Shown here: in pieces, positions 42,272-51,516 of the stretch
How the letters are laid out: each line of letters begins with the position of its first letter
Numbering within the stretch: the stretch's first letter is position 1
DNA from: Leishmania donovani
Lineage: Eukaryota > Euglenozoa > Kinetoplastea > Trypanosomatida > Trypanosomatidae
Assembly: GCF_000227135.1 (NCBI RefSeq)
Contig: NC_018253.1
Coordinates: forward strand, 487,477-551,476
Direction of reading: 5' to 3'
DNA: 64,000 nt
Notes under the pieces: generated by a model
Told to the model about the DNA's origin: nothing
Database searches by the model: none
The model's input: only the letters and a program-made list of their open reading frames with translations
Translations under genes and position numbers: made by a program

Positions 42272-44239
42272 ATGAAGCTCTCTGTAGCGTCACGAACGGC
42301 GGTGCTTCCATGCAGCGCGCCGCAGCAGCAGCTGCTGCTGCCGCCCAAGCTGCTTGCGTCTCTTGCATCGGTCCTGTTCGTGTTTGGCGCGCTGTGTCTC
42401 GTGGCGGCATCCCCCTTCGCAGCAGCGGCAACTGGGGCTTCGCAGATGTCGAAGGCGAGAAGGCAGGCAACGGAGCTTCTCACGCACGTGACCTTCGCCA
42501 GCTGCAATCGCCAGAGCCGTGACCAGTCCTTCTGGATGACGAGCATCGCCTCCGCGATCGCCGCGCAATGCGAGAGAGCCGGCGGCAATAGCAGCAAGCC
42601 CCACACAGACCTCCTCCTATGGCTCGGCAACGCTGTCTACGCAGACGTCGATGAGGCCGGCGTGGCCCGGAGCCTCGCGCGCCCTTCAGATGGCGTCGAG
42701 CAGGAGTACAAGCTCCTCACCGAAAGCACGTACTACCGCGAGTTTGTCGAGGCAGTCGTTGGCAGGGACGGGCTTGTGAGCGGCATCTGGGACGACCGCG
42801 ACCTCGGCCGGCGCGGCGCGGACGGCAGTTACGCTCAGTCAGAGGCAATTCGCCGGTTGTACCTAGCATACATTTGGAAGGGCCACCCGCTCGCCGTAAA
42901 GGACGCCACTGGTGATGGCACTCCCGGGGCGCTGTACTCCTTCACCGGCATTCCTGCCCCCACCGGCGCGCCGCTCGCGGCACACTTCGTGCACAGCGTC
43001 TGCACAGTAACTCTCGATGTGCGGACGCAGCGGACGGCGCCGCCAAACCTGGTAGACGCACTGCTGCGTAGCAGCGAGGAGACTGACCTGCGCCTCCGCG
43101 GTAGTAAGGGCGCTGCATCGGACGCTAGGCTAGCTGAGATCCGCGACGTGCGTGCACGGGTGATGGAGGCCGACCTACTTGGGCGACGGCAGTGGGCATG
43201 GCTGGAGCGCACACTCGCCACGTACCTGGCGCCGACTGCGCGCAGCCCCGGCGATGCGGCGGGTCGTGCGCACTGCGCGGTCACTCTCATCGCATCACCG
43301 TGGCAGATTCTGCTGAACGACAACAAGCCCTTCGAGGGCTGGGACCTCTACCCCGCCTCCCGCAGTCGTCTGCTCCTCCTGCTAAAGAAGTACAAAGTCG
43401 AGCGCTTTGTTTTCCTGTCTGGGCACGCAGAACTGGGCGAGCTCGGCGTGGTGCGGCGGGCATCAAAGGAGGACATTCGCGTCGAAGGTCCGACGGCGAC
43501 CCTCACCGACAGCCTCCCGAGAGAGTCGCCGACCCTGCCGGCGTCGAAGCTGCTGCCGCCACGGCGGTCGAGCCTCGTGGAGGTGACGAGCAGCGGCCTG
43601 ACGCACACAGTGCGCGAGGCACCCTTGGTCGGGTGGCTGGCGCATTGGTTCACAACCTCGCGGATGGAAGAGGACGCAAAGAGCAACGGCTTGTCTCAGC
43701 GGCACCTCTTTCTGACACGCAATACGACGATGGAGCGTCAGTTCGGAACGGTGCAGGTGATTGGGGACCGAGTGGCGGCGGCGCGGCACGCTGATGTAGT
43801 AGCAGCCTCACGCGAGGAGGTGCTTGCGCGGACAAGAGTGCTCATCACACTCCACAGTGTGCAGCGAGCTGGCGCACCCCTCGTTGCGCTGGAGCGCACA
43901 TTGGAGAGTTTGCCATCCTACGCGGTGGAGCCGCTGGAAGAGGAAGAGAAGGAGTACGATGCGGTGAAGGCGATCGACCTCTACGATGCCGCTCATCTAC
44001 CCCAATTCAACGTATACAACGACCCTGGCTACTATCCGTGGCTGAAGCGGCGTATGGCAGCTTGGCAGTGCGCTGAGGTCCCCTGTGTCAGTGGTCAGCA
44101 CTTTATGCTGCTGAAGGTAATAGCAAACCTGGCGCTCGCCTTTGCGGTAGTGCTGGTGTTCCTTGCTGCAGTCTACTACTACCACCTGAAGCACCGCGAC
44201 ATGCACGAGGAGGACGGGGTGAAGTTGAAGCAGGACTGA
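42272..44239 (+). CDS. Membrane PhoD-like metallophosphatase homologue, probably catalytically inactive
   Basis: The protein has 655 residues. An N-terminal hydrophobic segment (about 27-50) acts as signal or anchor, and a second helix at 613-637 precedes a short charged tail (ending KLKQD), so the central domain probably faces the lumen or outside. That domain resembles PhoD/alkaline phosphatase D proteins in motif order: FASCN (75-79), WLGNAVYAD (117-125), WDDRDLG (173-179), WAWLERTL (near 309) and FLSGHAELGEL (381-391). In active PhoD relatives the corresponding motifs are GDxxYAD, WDDHDYG and SGDxHxAE. Here the metal-ligand Asp is Asn120, the His is Arg176, and the last motif has His385 and Glu387 where Asp and His are expected. 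This points to a pseudo-phosphatase with a binding or structural role, or to altered chemistry. Family assignment is from motifs only. Confidence 0.8.
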   Translation: MKLSVASRTAVLPCSAPQQQLLLPPKLLASLASVLFVFGALCLVAASPFAAAATGASQMSKARRQATELLTHVTFASCNRQSRDQSFWMTSIASAIAAQCERAGGNSSKPHTDLLLWLGNAVYADVDEAGVARSLARPSDGVEQEYKLLTESTYYREFVEAVVGRDGLVSGIWDDRDLGRRGADGSYAQSEAIRRLYLAYIWKGHPLAVKDATGDGTPGALYSFTGIPAPTGAPLAAHFVHSVCTVTLDVRTQRTAPPNLVDALLRSSEETDLRLRGSKGAASDARLAEIRDVRARVMEADLLGRRQWAWLERTLATYLAPTARSPGDAAGRAHCAVTLIASPWQILLNDNKPFEGWDLYPASRSRLLLLLKKYKVERFVFLSGHAELGELGVVRRASKEDIRVEGPTATLTDSLPRESPTLPASKLLPPRRSSLVEVTSSGLTHTVREAPLVGWLAHWFTTSRMEEDAKSNGLSQRHLFLTRNTTMERQFGTVQVIGDRVAAARHADVVAASREEVLARTRVLITLHSVQRAGAPLVALERTLESLPSYAVEPLEEEEKEYDAVKAIDLYDAAHLPQFNVYNDPGYYPWLKRRMAAWQCAEVPCVSGQHFMLLKVIANLALAFAVVLVFLAAVYYYHLKHRDMHEEDGVKLKQD

Positions 44240-46082
44240 CGAAAATGCGCAAAACACGAGCTGCAGCAGAGGCAGGCCATAGAACTGCAAGGTTTAGGAA
44301 GTGCAGGGGAGGTGACGGAGAGGAGACGCACATGCGGCCAGAGGGGAGGAGGAAATGGGGGTGGTTGATTGTTTTTTTGCCCCCCCCCCTCCTCCCCTTG
44401 GCCGCCGTCGCCTCTACGTTGTCCCGCGCGTCAAACGCGCACAGGCAGACGTGCATTGTCGTTCACGGTGTCCTCCGCTTTCTCCCTCTCACAGTCCTTC
44501 GCACGTACATATGTGTATATGCCGTGCTTGTTACATTGTTGTTTTCCAAGTCCACCACCCCCGCCGCCGCCACCCACCGCCTGTCACCACCACCAATTCG
44601 TGATGGCTATTGGTGCTTCTATGGGTACTATGCTGTGCTGTTACTCCATGGTTGTCTTGGCTGTTTGTTTCTCCCTTCTGTGCTGGTGCCTTGTCGACCG
44701 TGTCGCACGACAAGGGCGCCGCTCGCCTCACGATGAGGTCTGAACGAGTGAGACGGCGAGCTGGGCGGAAAGCTAACGAAACGAGAGCACGGCGGACGCA
44801 GGCACACCGAGAGGGGGGAGGAGGAGGAGGGGCAAACAAAGTAGAAAAATGCCTTGCAGCCCATTACGGTGTCCAACAAAGCACGCACGCACACACACGC
44901 AATCGCTCTTCCCGACGTGGCAGCGGTTAGCCTGCTCTGGCGCGTCGCGCATCGATCCTGGCTGCGCGCGCAGAGCCGCTTCTATCGACCCCTCTTCGGT
45001 TTAACGTCACCGAGGAGGTAGAACAAATGTGCGACACTTGTGACGAGCGCTGTGGACCAAAGTTTTTTTTCCGAAAAAGGCGGGTCACCGCCGTTCCATG
45101 GTTGAGATGGTGCCGCAAGGCATCTGTGTGTGGGTGTTTGTAACTGAAGGAGGGAGCAAGTGCCGAGAAAGCAGCAGGTGATGTGTTCCGGGAGGGCGTG
45201 AGAAGGTCGGCGCTTCCGTCGTGCTTTTCTTCTTTCCTGCTGCTCGTGTGTACTCCGTGTTGCTTCTCCTTCCTTCTTTCTACCCTCTTCTACTGTCGAC
45301 GGCATCGCTCCATTTCGCGCGCCTCTCCCACCAAAATATAAAGGAAAATGGGATTAACAGCAGGCTCTGATGTTTCTCCGCAGCGGTGGCGCGCGGATAC
45401 ACTCCCGTGCACGTCTGGGTACGTGACAGAGAGAGATCGCAGAAGGTGGTGTCACCGCCCGCCCTCTCCTCGAAGTATTTCAACGATATGTATGGCTATG
45501 TGCTTGTGTGTGTATATATATATGTGTGTGATAGCCAACGAACGAGCACGCTGGCACCGAGACATCGACGGCGTGCATCTCACTATGCCTTTAGCACCAG
45601 ATCTCTTCATGTATCTCTCTGTGTCGTCTTTGACATCTGCTGGCCTTTCCTTCCTCCCCTTCAACGCTGATGATGCCACTTACTCGTAACCGCTTTTCGT
45701 GATCACACGCACACACACACACACACACGTTGCCCCATTCACCTCCTCGGCGCATCCTACTGTCCGTAACGTCAGGAGTCCAGCGCGTCACAGATACCAC
45801 ACATAAACTCTCTTTCTCTCTCTGCAAAATCACTTCGCGGTGTCTTTCATCGGTCCGACCGTTCCCACTTCTACCTGCGTCGCCTCCCTGTCACTCTTGC
45901 GCACTCATCTCATCAGCGAGCGTGGACTTCTTCTTTTCGCCTTGCTGCATTTGGTTTTGGCGCGCGCCTCTGTGACTGCTCCCTCTCATCACACCATACT
46001 TCTCTGTGCGCGCCCCCCCCCTCCACCCCGCCGAAGCTCCACCTCAGACCTGAGCAAACGTTATGCACACGCACAAGCTTGT
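44240..46082. other. Intergenic region, no gene seen
   Basis: It contains CT-rich DNA, a short TA/TG tract (45510-45530) and a CA tract (45709-45728). The pyrimidine-rich stretch at 46011-46047 is the likely trans-splicing region for the next gene. Confidence 0.7.
46046..46047 (+). promoter_or_regulatory. Candidate spliced-leader acceptor AG
   Basis: A C-rich tract (46012-46028) and CTCCACCTCAG lead to this AG; an earlier AG at 46035-46036 is an alternative. Either would leave the short upstream frame at 46063 in the mRNA. Confidence 0.4.
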
Positions 46083-46101
46083 ATGCACAAACCAAGGCTA
46101 G
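46063..46101 (+). other. Short upstream open reading frame overlapping the main start
   Basis: An ATG twenty bases upstream of the main start opens a 12-codon frame (MHTHKLVCTNQG, stop TAG at 46099-46101) in a different phase. If the transcript is capped at 46047 or upstream, scanning ribosomes meet this ATG first, so it could reduce translation of the main frame. Confidence 0.45.
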
Positions 46102-46550
46102 CTGCGAGAGCGGCGTCTTTGGCTCACCTCCTGCTCGCCTTTGTCGTCGTTGGTGCTCTCTCTGTCCTTCTCTGTTGCGCGTCCGCCGACGCCCTTCGTG
46201 TAAGAGTCCCACACGCAACCATCGCAGGTCACCCAATGCCGCCGAGTGGGCAGGAGGACCAGAAGGCGGTGAGTGAGCCAAACCCGGTGTCTCCCAGTGA
46301 CCTCGAGCGCATGAGGGCCGAGAGCAACGAGATCTGGCGCAACCGCCCCCGTGCGATCCCGAGAGAAAGCGATGGAGCTTTTAAGCTTGCGGAGCAGCGC
46401 GTGTGTCGACTTCCGAACGGAGGTGTTTCAGCTGGCGTCCTTGAGCAACTCCAGCGTAACCGTGCGCAACGCGAAGCCGAGAAAAGAGAAAAGGAGGAGC
46501 GTGAGAGGAAGGCAGAGGAACAGCAGCGCGAGCAGAACAAAGAGCTGTAG
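46083..46550 (+). CDS. Small signal-anchor protein with charged C terminus
   Basis: The protein has 155 residues. The frame is open further upstream, but 46083 is its only ATG before the conserved-looking part. A hydrophobic segment (about residues 11-35, HLLLAFVVVGALSVLLCCAS) is a signal peptide or signal anchor, with ASA-DA-like cleavage sites at its end. The rest is hydrophilic: a region with SPSDLERMRAESNEIWRNRP and a highly charged Glu/Arg/Lys helix at 117-155 (from VLEQLQRNRAQREAEK) likely to form a coiled coil. I recognise no family. A secreted or membrane-tethered small protein is plausible. The overlapping upstream frame at 46063 makes the start or its translation level uncertain. 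Confidence 0.6.
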   Translation: MHKPRLAARAASLAHLLLAFVVVGALSVLLCCASADALRVRVPHATIAGHPMPPSGQEDQKAVSEPNPVSPSDLERMRAESNEIWRNRPRAIPRESDGAFKLAEQRVCRLPNGGVSAGVLEQLQRNRAQREAEKREKEERERKAEEQQREQNKEL

Positions 46551-48297
46551 CGAAACAAAAATGTGCTCATGGGGTCGGCAGAGGACGCCTTGGCAGCATA
46601 AGCGGCAACAGCGGCACTATAAAAGCCAGATTGGAACCCGAGGGACACCTTTCACTGTGGCCCACTTCCTTGAGCACTGCCACCCAGTCCGCTGTGTGTC
46701 GGTGTATGGGCTCTCTCCCTCTTGTACACTGCGGACGTTCTCCCTCGTGGCTTCATCTGTACAAAATGGTTGGCGCTCGTTTTCTTCTTTTACTTTGTCC
46801 CTTCCCGTGTGCACGCGCTCTTTCTCTATCTTCTGTTACCCGCAAGTACATGAGTGTGCGTAGTCGAATGTGCGCATGATATCGGCTGGCCGTGTTGACG
46901 TACAGAGGCACGACGGCACGATATCGGTAATGAGGGGGTAGCACGGGACGACGGCAAGAGAGAAGTAAGTGGTGACCGCGGCTTCCCCCCTGCTCCCGCA
47001 AGCTCTCTCTCTTTTCCTTCGTCTTGTTCTTCCAAGTCCTGTTACCCACCCCACCCACCCACACACACACACACATACTCGCTCGCTCGCTCTCTCGTTG
47101 GCGTCGCTCTCATCATTCATTTATTTGCTTTTTCCTGTCTATCATTCTACCCTTTTCTATTTGTTTTTGATGGTTCATGTCGCACTCCCTCGTTCAGCTC
47201 ATTGGGACACACTTGCACACGCACACACAACCACACACGCATTCTACACCTTGTTGTGCTCCATTGTTTTCCCCCTTTTATTAGTGTCCTCCGCCTCTTT
47301 ATGTTCTAGGATGCTCCCTCGACAAGCCGCGCACATGAGCTCTACTCATCCGAGCGTTGTCCACCGCCATGATCCCCTCCCCCACACGCACGCGCACACG
47401 TCTGCCCAGCCCCTCCATCTCTCTCTCTCTCGGGCAGCTCGCTTCGTTTCGTTTCTTCGCGCTGCTTTACTTTTCGCCTGTATTCGGCCTCTCCCCCTCA
47501 CTCCTCCTTCCCTCTCCGTGCACCCTTGTATAAGCAAATGTGTATCGATCTACATCTATACATGTGTGTGTGTGTGTGTGCGTGTGCGCCAGTCAGCGTG
47601 TTTCGGAGTTGAGGAAGACGGAACGAAAGAAAAAAAAACACCCATCGGATGGCTCAAACCGCGCATACACACAGACACACCAAACATAGGGGCGCGGGAT
47701 TGCAGGGAGCGGCACACCCCGCAAACGGCGCGGTTACACGGGCAGGGGAGATTAAAGAGGATTCGCACCTCCCTTCCGCCCTCCCCCCTCCTCGTCGCCC
47801 CCCCCCTTCGTACTTGGTCTCTTCACTTCCACCATATGCAAAGGGTTCAGTGGCTAAGGGTACGCGCTCATGAAACCCTCCCACGCGTTATGCACTGCAC
47901 CCACGTGCCGTGTAAACGCGCGCCCTGAGTATCTTCTCTCCCCTGTGCGGAGGCAGGGCGCATACACTCCTGATTTACTCTACCGACCCCCTCCTCTTCT
48001 CCCCTTCTCCTTCCTCACACCTACGATCCATACACGCACCAATAAATCCTTTCGGCACTCACGGCACTCTGGAGCTTAGTGTCGCAAGTATCACCTTCCC
48101 TGTGTGCGCCGCCCTCTCTCTCCTCCCTATCTTTCCTTCCTGCTCTTGCAACGTGCGCATCAAACACCCCGTGAACACGAGAAGCGATTGCCCCTGAGTC
48201 TTTGTGTGTATGTGTGCGCGTGTCTTTCTGCGTCCCTGCTCCTCATCATCTTACCCCCTCCCCGCTTACACCGCCGTCATCGTCGTTGTCGCATCAC

Positions 48298-48303
<6 letters not shown>

Positions 48304-48332
<29 letters not shown>
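48304..48332. repeat. (GT)n microsatellite
   Basis: An uninterrupted GT run of 29 bases in intergenic DNA. Confidence 0.9.
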
Positions 48333-49272
48333 CTGTGCGTCTTCTTTTAGTTTTGTTTGTGTGTCCACTCTATACAGACTCCTCTCGAGATAACACGTGT
48401 ATGTATGTGTATGTGTGTGTGTGTGAATCTGCTCTCATTCACCACCATACCAATCATCACATCTGCCGCTATCGGTTTGGTCTCCCTCCCTCGCTCTGCC
48501 CAGTTTTGCCTTTTCTGCGTGTTTTTCATGTTTTACTTGTAGTGGGAGATAGAAGGGCCTGTTCGTGCGTGCGTGTATTGGCGTTTGTGCGTCACCGAAG
48601 AAGTGCCATAGAATCTCGCGCAACCATCGGCACACGCAGAACGGAGAAAAAAGAGAACAGACGTGTACGTGTTGAGAAAAGTGGTTCAACCCTAGTCAGC
48701 GATACGTCACTTGCTCCTCATCGCCTCCTCTCATCTCCCCCTCCCCCCTCCTCTTCGCTGCTTTCTTGCGCGATTCATCGTGTGTACCTTTACTTGACCA
48801 TCATTGCGTCTCTCCTTCTTTCTGTTTGGTTATTCGGTGGTAGGTGCTGCTTTAATCTTTTTTCTTGTCTTCGTGTGCGTGCGTGCGTGCGTACATCCAA
48901 AGACTAAGGCACGTGTGTGTATAGGCTCTTTTAGGCTTATATATCTGTATATTTGTTGATTAGCTGCCTTGTCGCTGTGCGTCTTACGGCTGCCGCCCTC
49001 TCTCCTCCCTCCCTCCCTCCCCATCCTATCCGCTTTTCTGGAGCTCTTCTTCGCGTTGTGCTTATCTTTCTGTATTTTTCATTCGTCTAATTCTTCGGTC
49101 TATTCCTTTCTTTATCGCCCTGCGCCGTTTGCCACGTCGCTTCGGGCAGGGAGACATCAACGCAAATTAAAGGAGAAGACGTTGGAGAGGTAGAGAGGCA
49201 CGTATTCACACGCGCGCACAGCACGTTTTTCTTTTTTTTTCGCTTTTTTTTGTCTCATCGCCTCTTGCGTCA

Positions 49273-49274
49273 AG
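49273..49274 (+). promoter_or_regulatory. Candidate spliced-leader acceptor AG
   Basis: A long T-rich tract (49226-49253) followed by CT-rich DNA precedes AG. The 105-base leader to 49380 has no ATG. Confidence 0.5.
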
Positions 49275-49379
49275 GAATCGCATTCTTCAAGGACGCTTGG
49301 GGGCGCGCATAAGCGTAACGCTGATCAGTGTTGAGTAGCCGAAGCAGCTGAACGCCCCTAAATAAAAAAAAGGGAAAGA

Positions 49380-49790
49380 ATGGGAAGCAAACCGAGCAAG
49401 CGCACTGACAAGAAGAGCGTCGTCGCCCCGGCGAGTCGTAGTCCGAACTGTACCTCGGATCGCGGTGCGCTGCGCACCTTCGATGTGGGCTCTGATGACG
49501 TCATCGGGGGTCCTCGCGCCTCCAACTCCGTGAACGAGCGGCAGTCACCTGAGCGCCGCGGCTTCAACAACCCTATGCCAGCTCGTTCAGGCGGGAGCAT
49601 TGATCGTGCGCTAACGCGTCAGACACGCATGTTGGGGGCCGAAGACCCGGACGGCGCTCACGAAGACCTCGATGAACGCCCGTTCCACCAGGAGAAGGTG
49701 AACCGGGTGCCAACCAAGGCACTGTTGAAGCCGCCAAAGAACCCGGAATCGATGATCGCGGATCCCGACGAGGACCAAGAGCTCTACTGA
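49380..49790 (+). CDS. Small hydrophilic protein with N-myristoylation signal
   Basis: The protein has 136 residues and starts MGSKPSKRTDKKS. Gly2, Ser6 and Lys7 fit the N-myristoyltransferase consensus, and the following basic cluster would strengthen membrane binding, as in myristoyl-plus-basic anchors. The rest is hydrophilic and probably disordered, with an acidic C terminus (DPDEDQELY). No domain is recognised. Codon use matches the other genes (C or G in most third positions), and a clean leader with a single splice site supports a real gene. A peripheral plasma or flagellar membrane protein is the likeliest reading. It is the second myristoylation candidate in the window, after 13529-15877. 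Confidence 0.8.
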   Translation: MGSKPSKRTDKKSVVAPASRSPNCTSDRGALRTFDVGSDDVIGGPRASNSVNERQSPERRGFNNPMPARSGGSIDRALTRQTRMLGAEDPDGAHEDLDERPFHQEKVNRVPTKALLKPPKNPESMIADPDEDQELY

Positions 49791-51039
49791 GAAGGGTCGT
49801 GCTAGTTAGAGCACGGAATAAACAAGTGTTGCGAGAATCGGTATGTTTGTGTGCATCTTTATCTGCTCACGCGTCCTTTTCTCTCTCGTTTCTGTCTCTG
49901 CCTTTTTGATTGGGGTGTGAGTTGCTGTATCCTGTCTATGTATTCCATTCGGCCCTGTTCTTCTTTTTCCTTTCTGGCTTTGCCCCCCTCCCCCTTCTTC
50001 CCCATCTGCTTGGCTATCACATACATATGCACACACATACACCCCTTACACGTATGTATGTGTGTGTAGAGCGGAAGATGTGACTGTGGCACCCCTCTGT
50101 CTCGGTCTGATCATTACCGCAGCAAACACTGCAGCAACAGCGCTCATACCGCTCCGCGCAGGTACGTGTGTGGACAGACGCATAGGCAGAAAACGAGCTG
50201 TAGTCGAGCATGTGTGCATCGTAAAAGCAACAAAAAAAAAGAAGAAACAGAGGCGAACAAGATGTATCCTCTGGTTTCAGCCTCAACAGCGAATGTGTAA
50301 CACACGCTTTAATGCGCATGTAAGGGCACACAAACTCGTCAATGTTGCGTCATAATATCTCCTTTATTTTTGTTTCCTTTGGTATGCGAAAGGACATCCT
50401 CACCCCTTCCCCTCCCCAATACAATCCTGCTGGTGTCGTATGATCTGTGTTTGTGTGTGGATTTGCGGCGACTTTCATCTGATACGATTCTGTGCGTCCG
50501 CGTGTGGAAGGTGAGGCTCGTTGTTGGTGGATCTTGTCGGCTTGTGATCGCTGTCCTCGTTGTAGTGATTCTCTCCCTCCACCACGACCACCACCCCAAC
50601 ACACACACACACAAGCACAAGCACACACACCTTTGGGATCCGACTTTTCCTTTTCGCCTCATCTTTCCTTTTTTGTCTTCTCTTGTCATTCCCTCTCTTC
50701 CTTCTCTTTACCTTCATGTCTCTCTTATCTTGGGCGCGCGCGCTTGCTGTGTTTTCGGCATTCTGTGTATCTGTTTTGCCTGCCACCTCGCAGACCACCA
50801 CCACCACCTCATCACCATCACCGCCACCACCGCCGACATCCTTCCCGTTATATATTTGTGTATGTCTGTGTGTCTGTGTGTGTATGTGCGTTTGCCCACT
50901 GCGCGTTGGGCTCTCTGTTGTTTGAGCGATCTCGCTCACCTCTCTCTCGTTCCAACGAACCTCTTTTCTGGTTTTTTTGGTTGTTTATGTTTTTCTTTCT
51001 CATTCTACTTTCTCCCTCTCGAGGAGGAGAGAGGCCTCA

Positions 51040-51516
51040 CTGTGGGTGGGGAAGCCGAGCAGCCTCCTCCCCCCTCCCTCCCTATCCCAGCCACTGCCGA
51101 ACCACCCCCTGGTGGTGACAGGGCCAGGGTTCCTAGGACGTGGGGGGGTCGGTGCGATGCAGTGGCACGGATGCCGGCGGCCAATCCCTGGACGGCGTGG
51201 CGCCGGTGCGACCCGCGACCGTGAGCATGCTTGCGCCATCCATGCGATGGGCAAGGCGTCAGCGTGATTCCAACGCGTCTCGCTCGGCCCTCGCACTGCC
51301 TGCTGCTGGGGAGGCTGAGTGCCACCCTGCGAGGCGGGTGGGTGGGTAGAGTTTGGGTCAGGGGCCGTGCACAGATGACTGGGTCGGCGCACTGCTGTGA
51401 TGCGTGTCTGCGGCTGCGTTGCACCGCGCGATGAGTGCCTGTGGCAGGCCCGGTAGAGTGGAGCTTAGCGCATGTTGTGTGGCGCAGGAATGGACACGGA
51501 AACAAAAAGGGAAAAA
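51040..51516 (+). mobile_element. SIDER2-like retroposon, 5'-truncated
   Basis: The copy begins at CACTGTGGGTGGGGAAGCC, about 55 bases inside the 5' end of the other copies, and runs through the same body to a 3' end with ATGGACACGGAAACAAAAAG. The 5' truncation and A-rich 3' end fit target-primed reverse transcription by LINE machinery. It lies in sense orientation downstream of the gene at 49380, thus probably in a 3' UTR or in intergenic RNA, where SIDER2 copies are reported to lower mRNA stability. Confidence 0.75.

Larger units (their letters stand above)
46551..49379. other. Intergenic region, no gene seen
   Basis: This 2.8 kb is CT-rich with CA (47061-47074), GT (47562-47580, 48304-48332) and homopolymer tracts. 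A tRNA-like B-box word near 48683 was examined and rejected. T-rich runs at 49224-49253 and CGCCTCTTGCGTCAAG lead to the next gene. Confidence 0.7.

Noticed and set aside
48683..48692. GGTTCAACCC, similar to a tRNA B box
   Set aside because: No A box, acceptor stem or cloverleaf can be drawn with the flanking bases.
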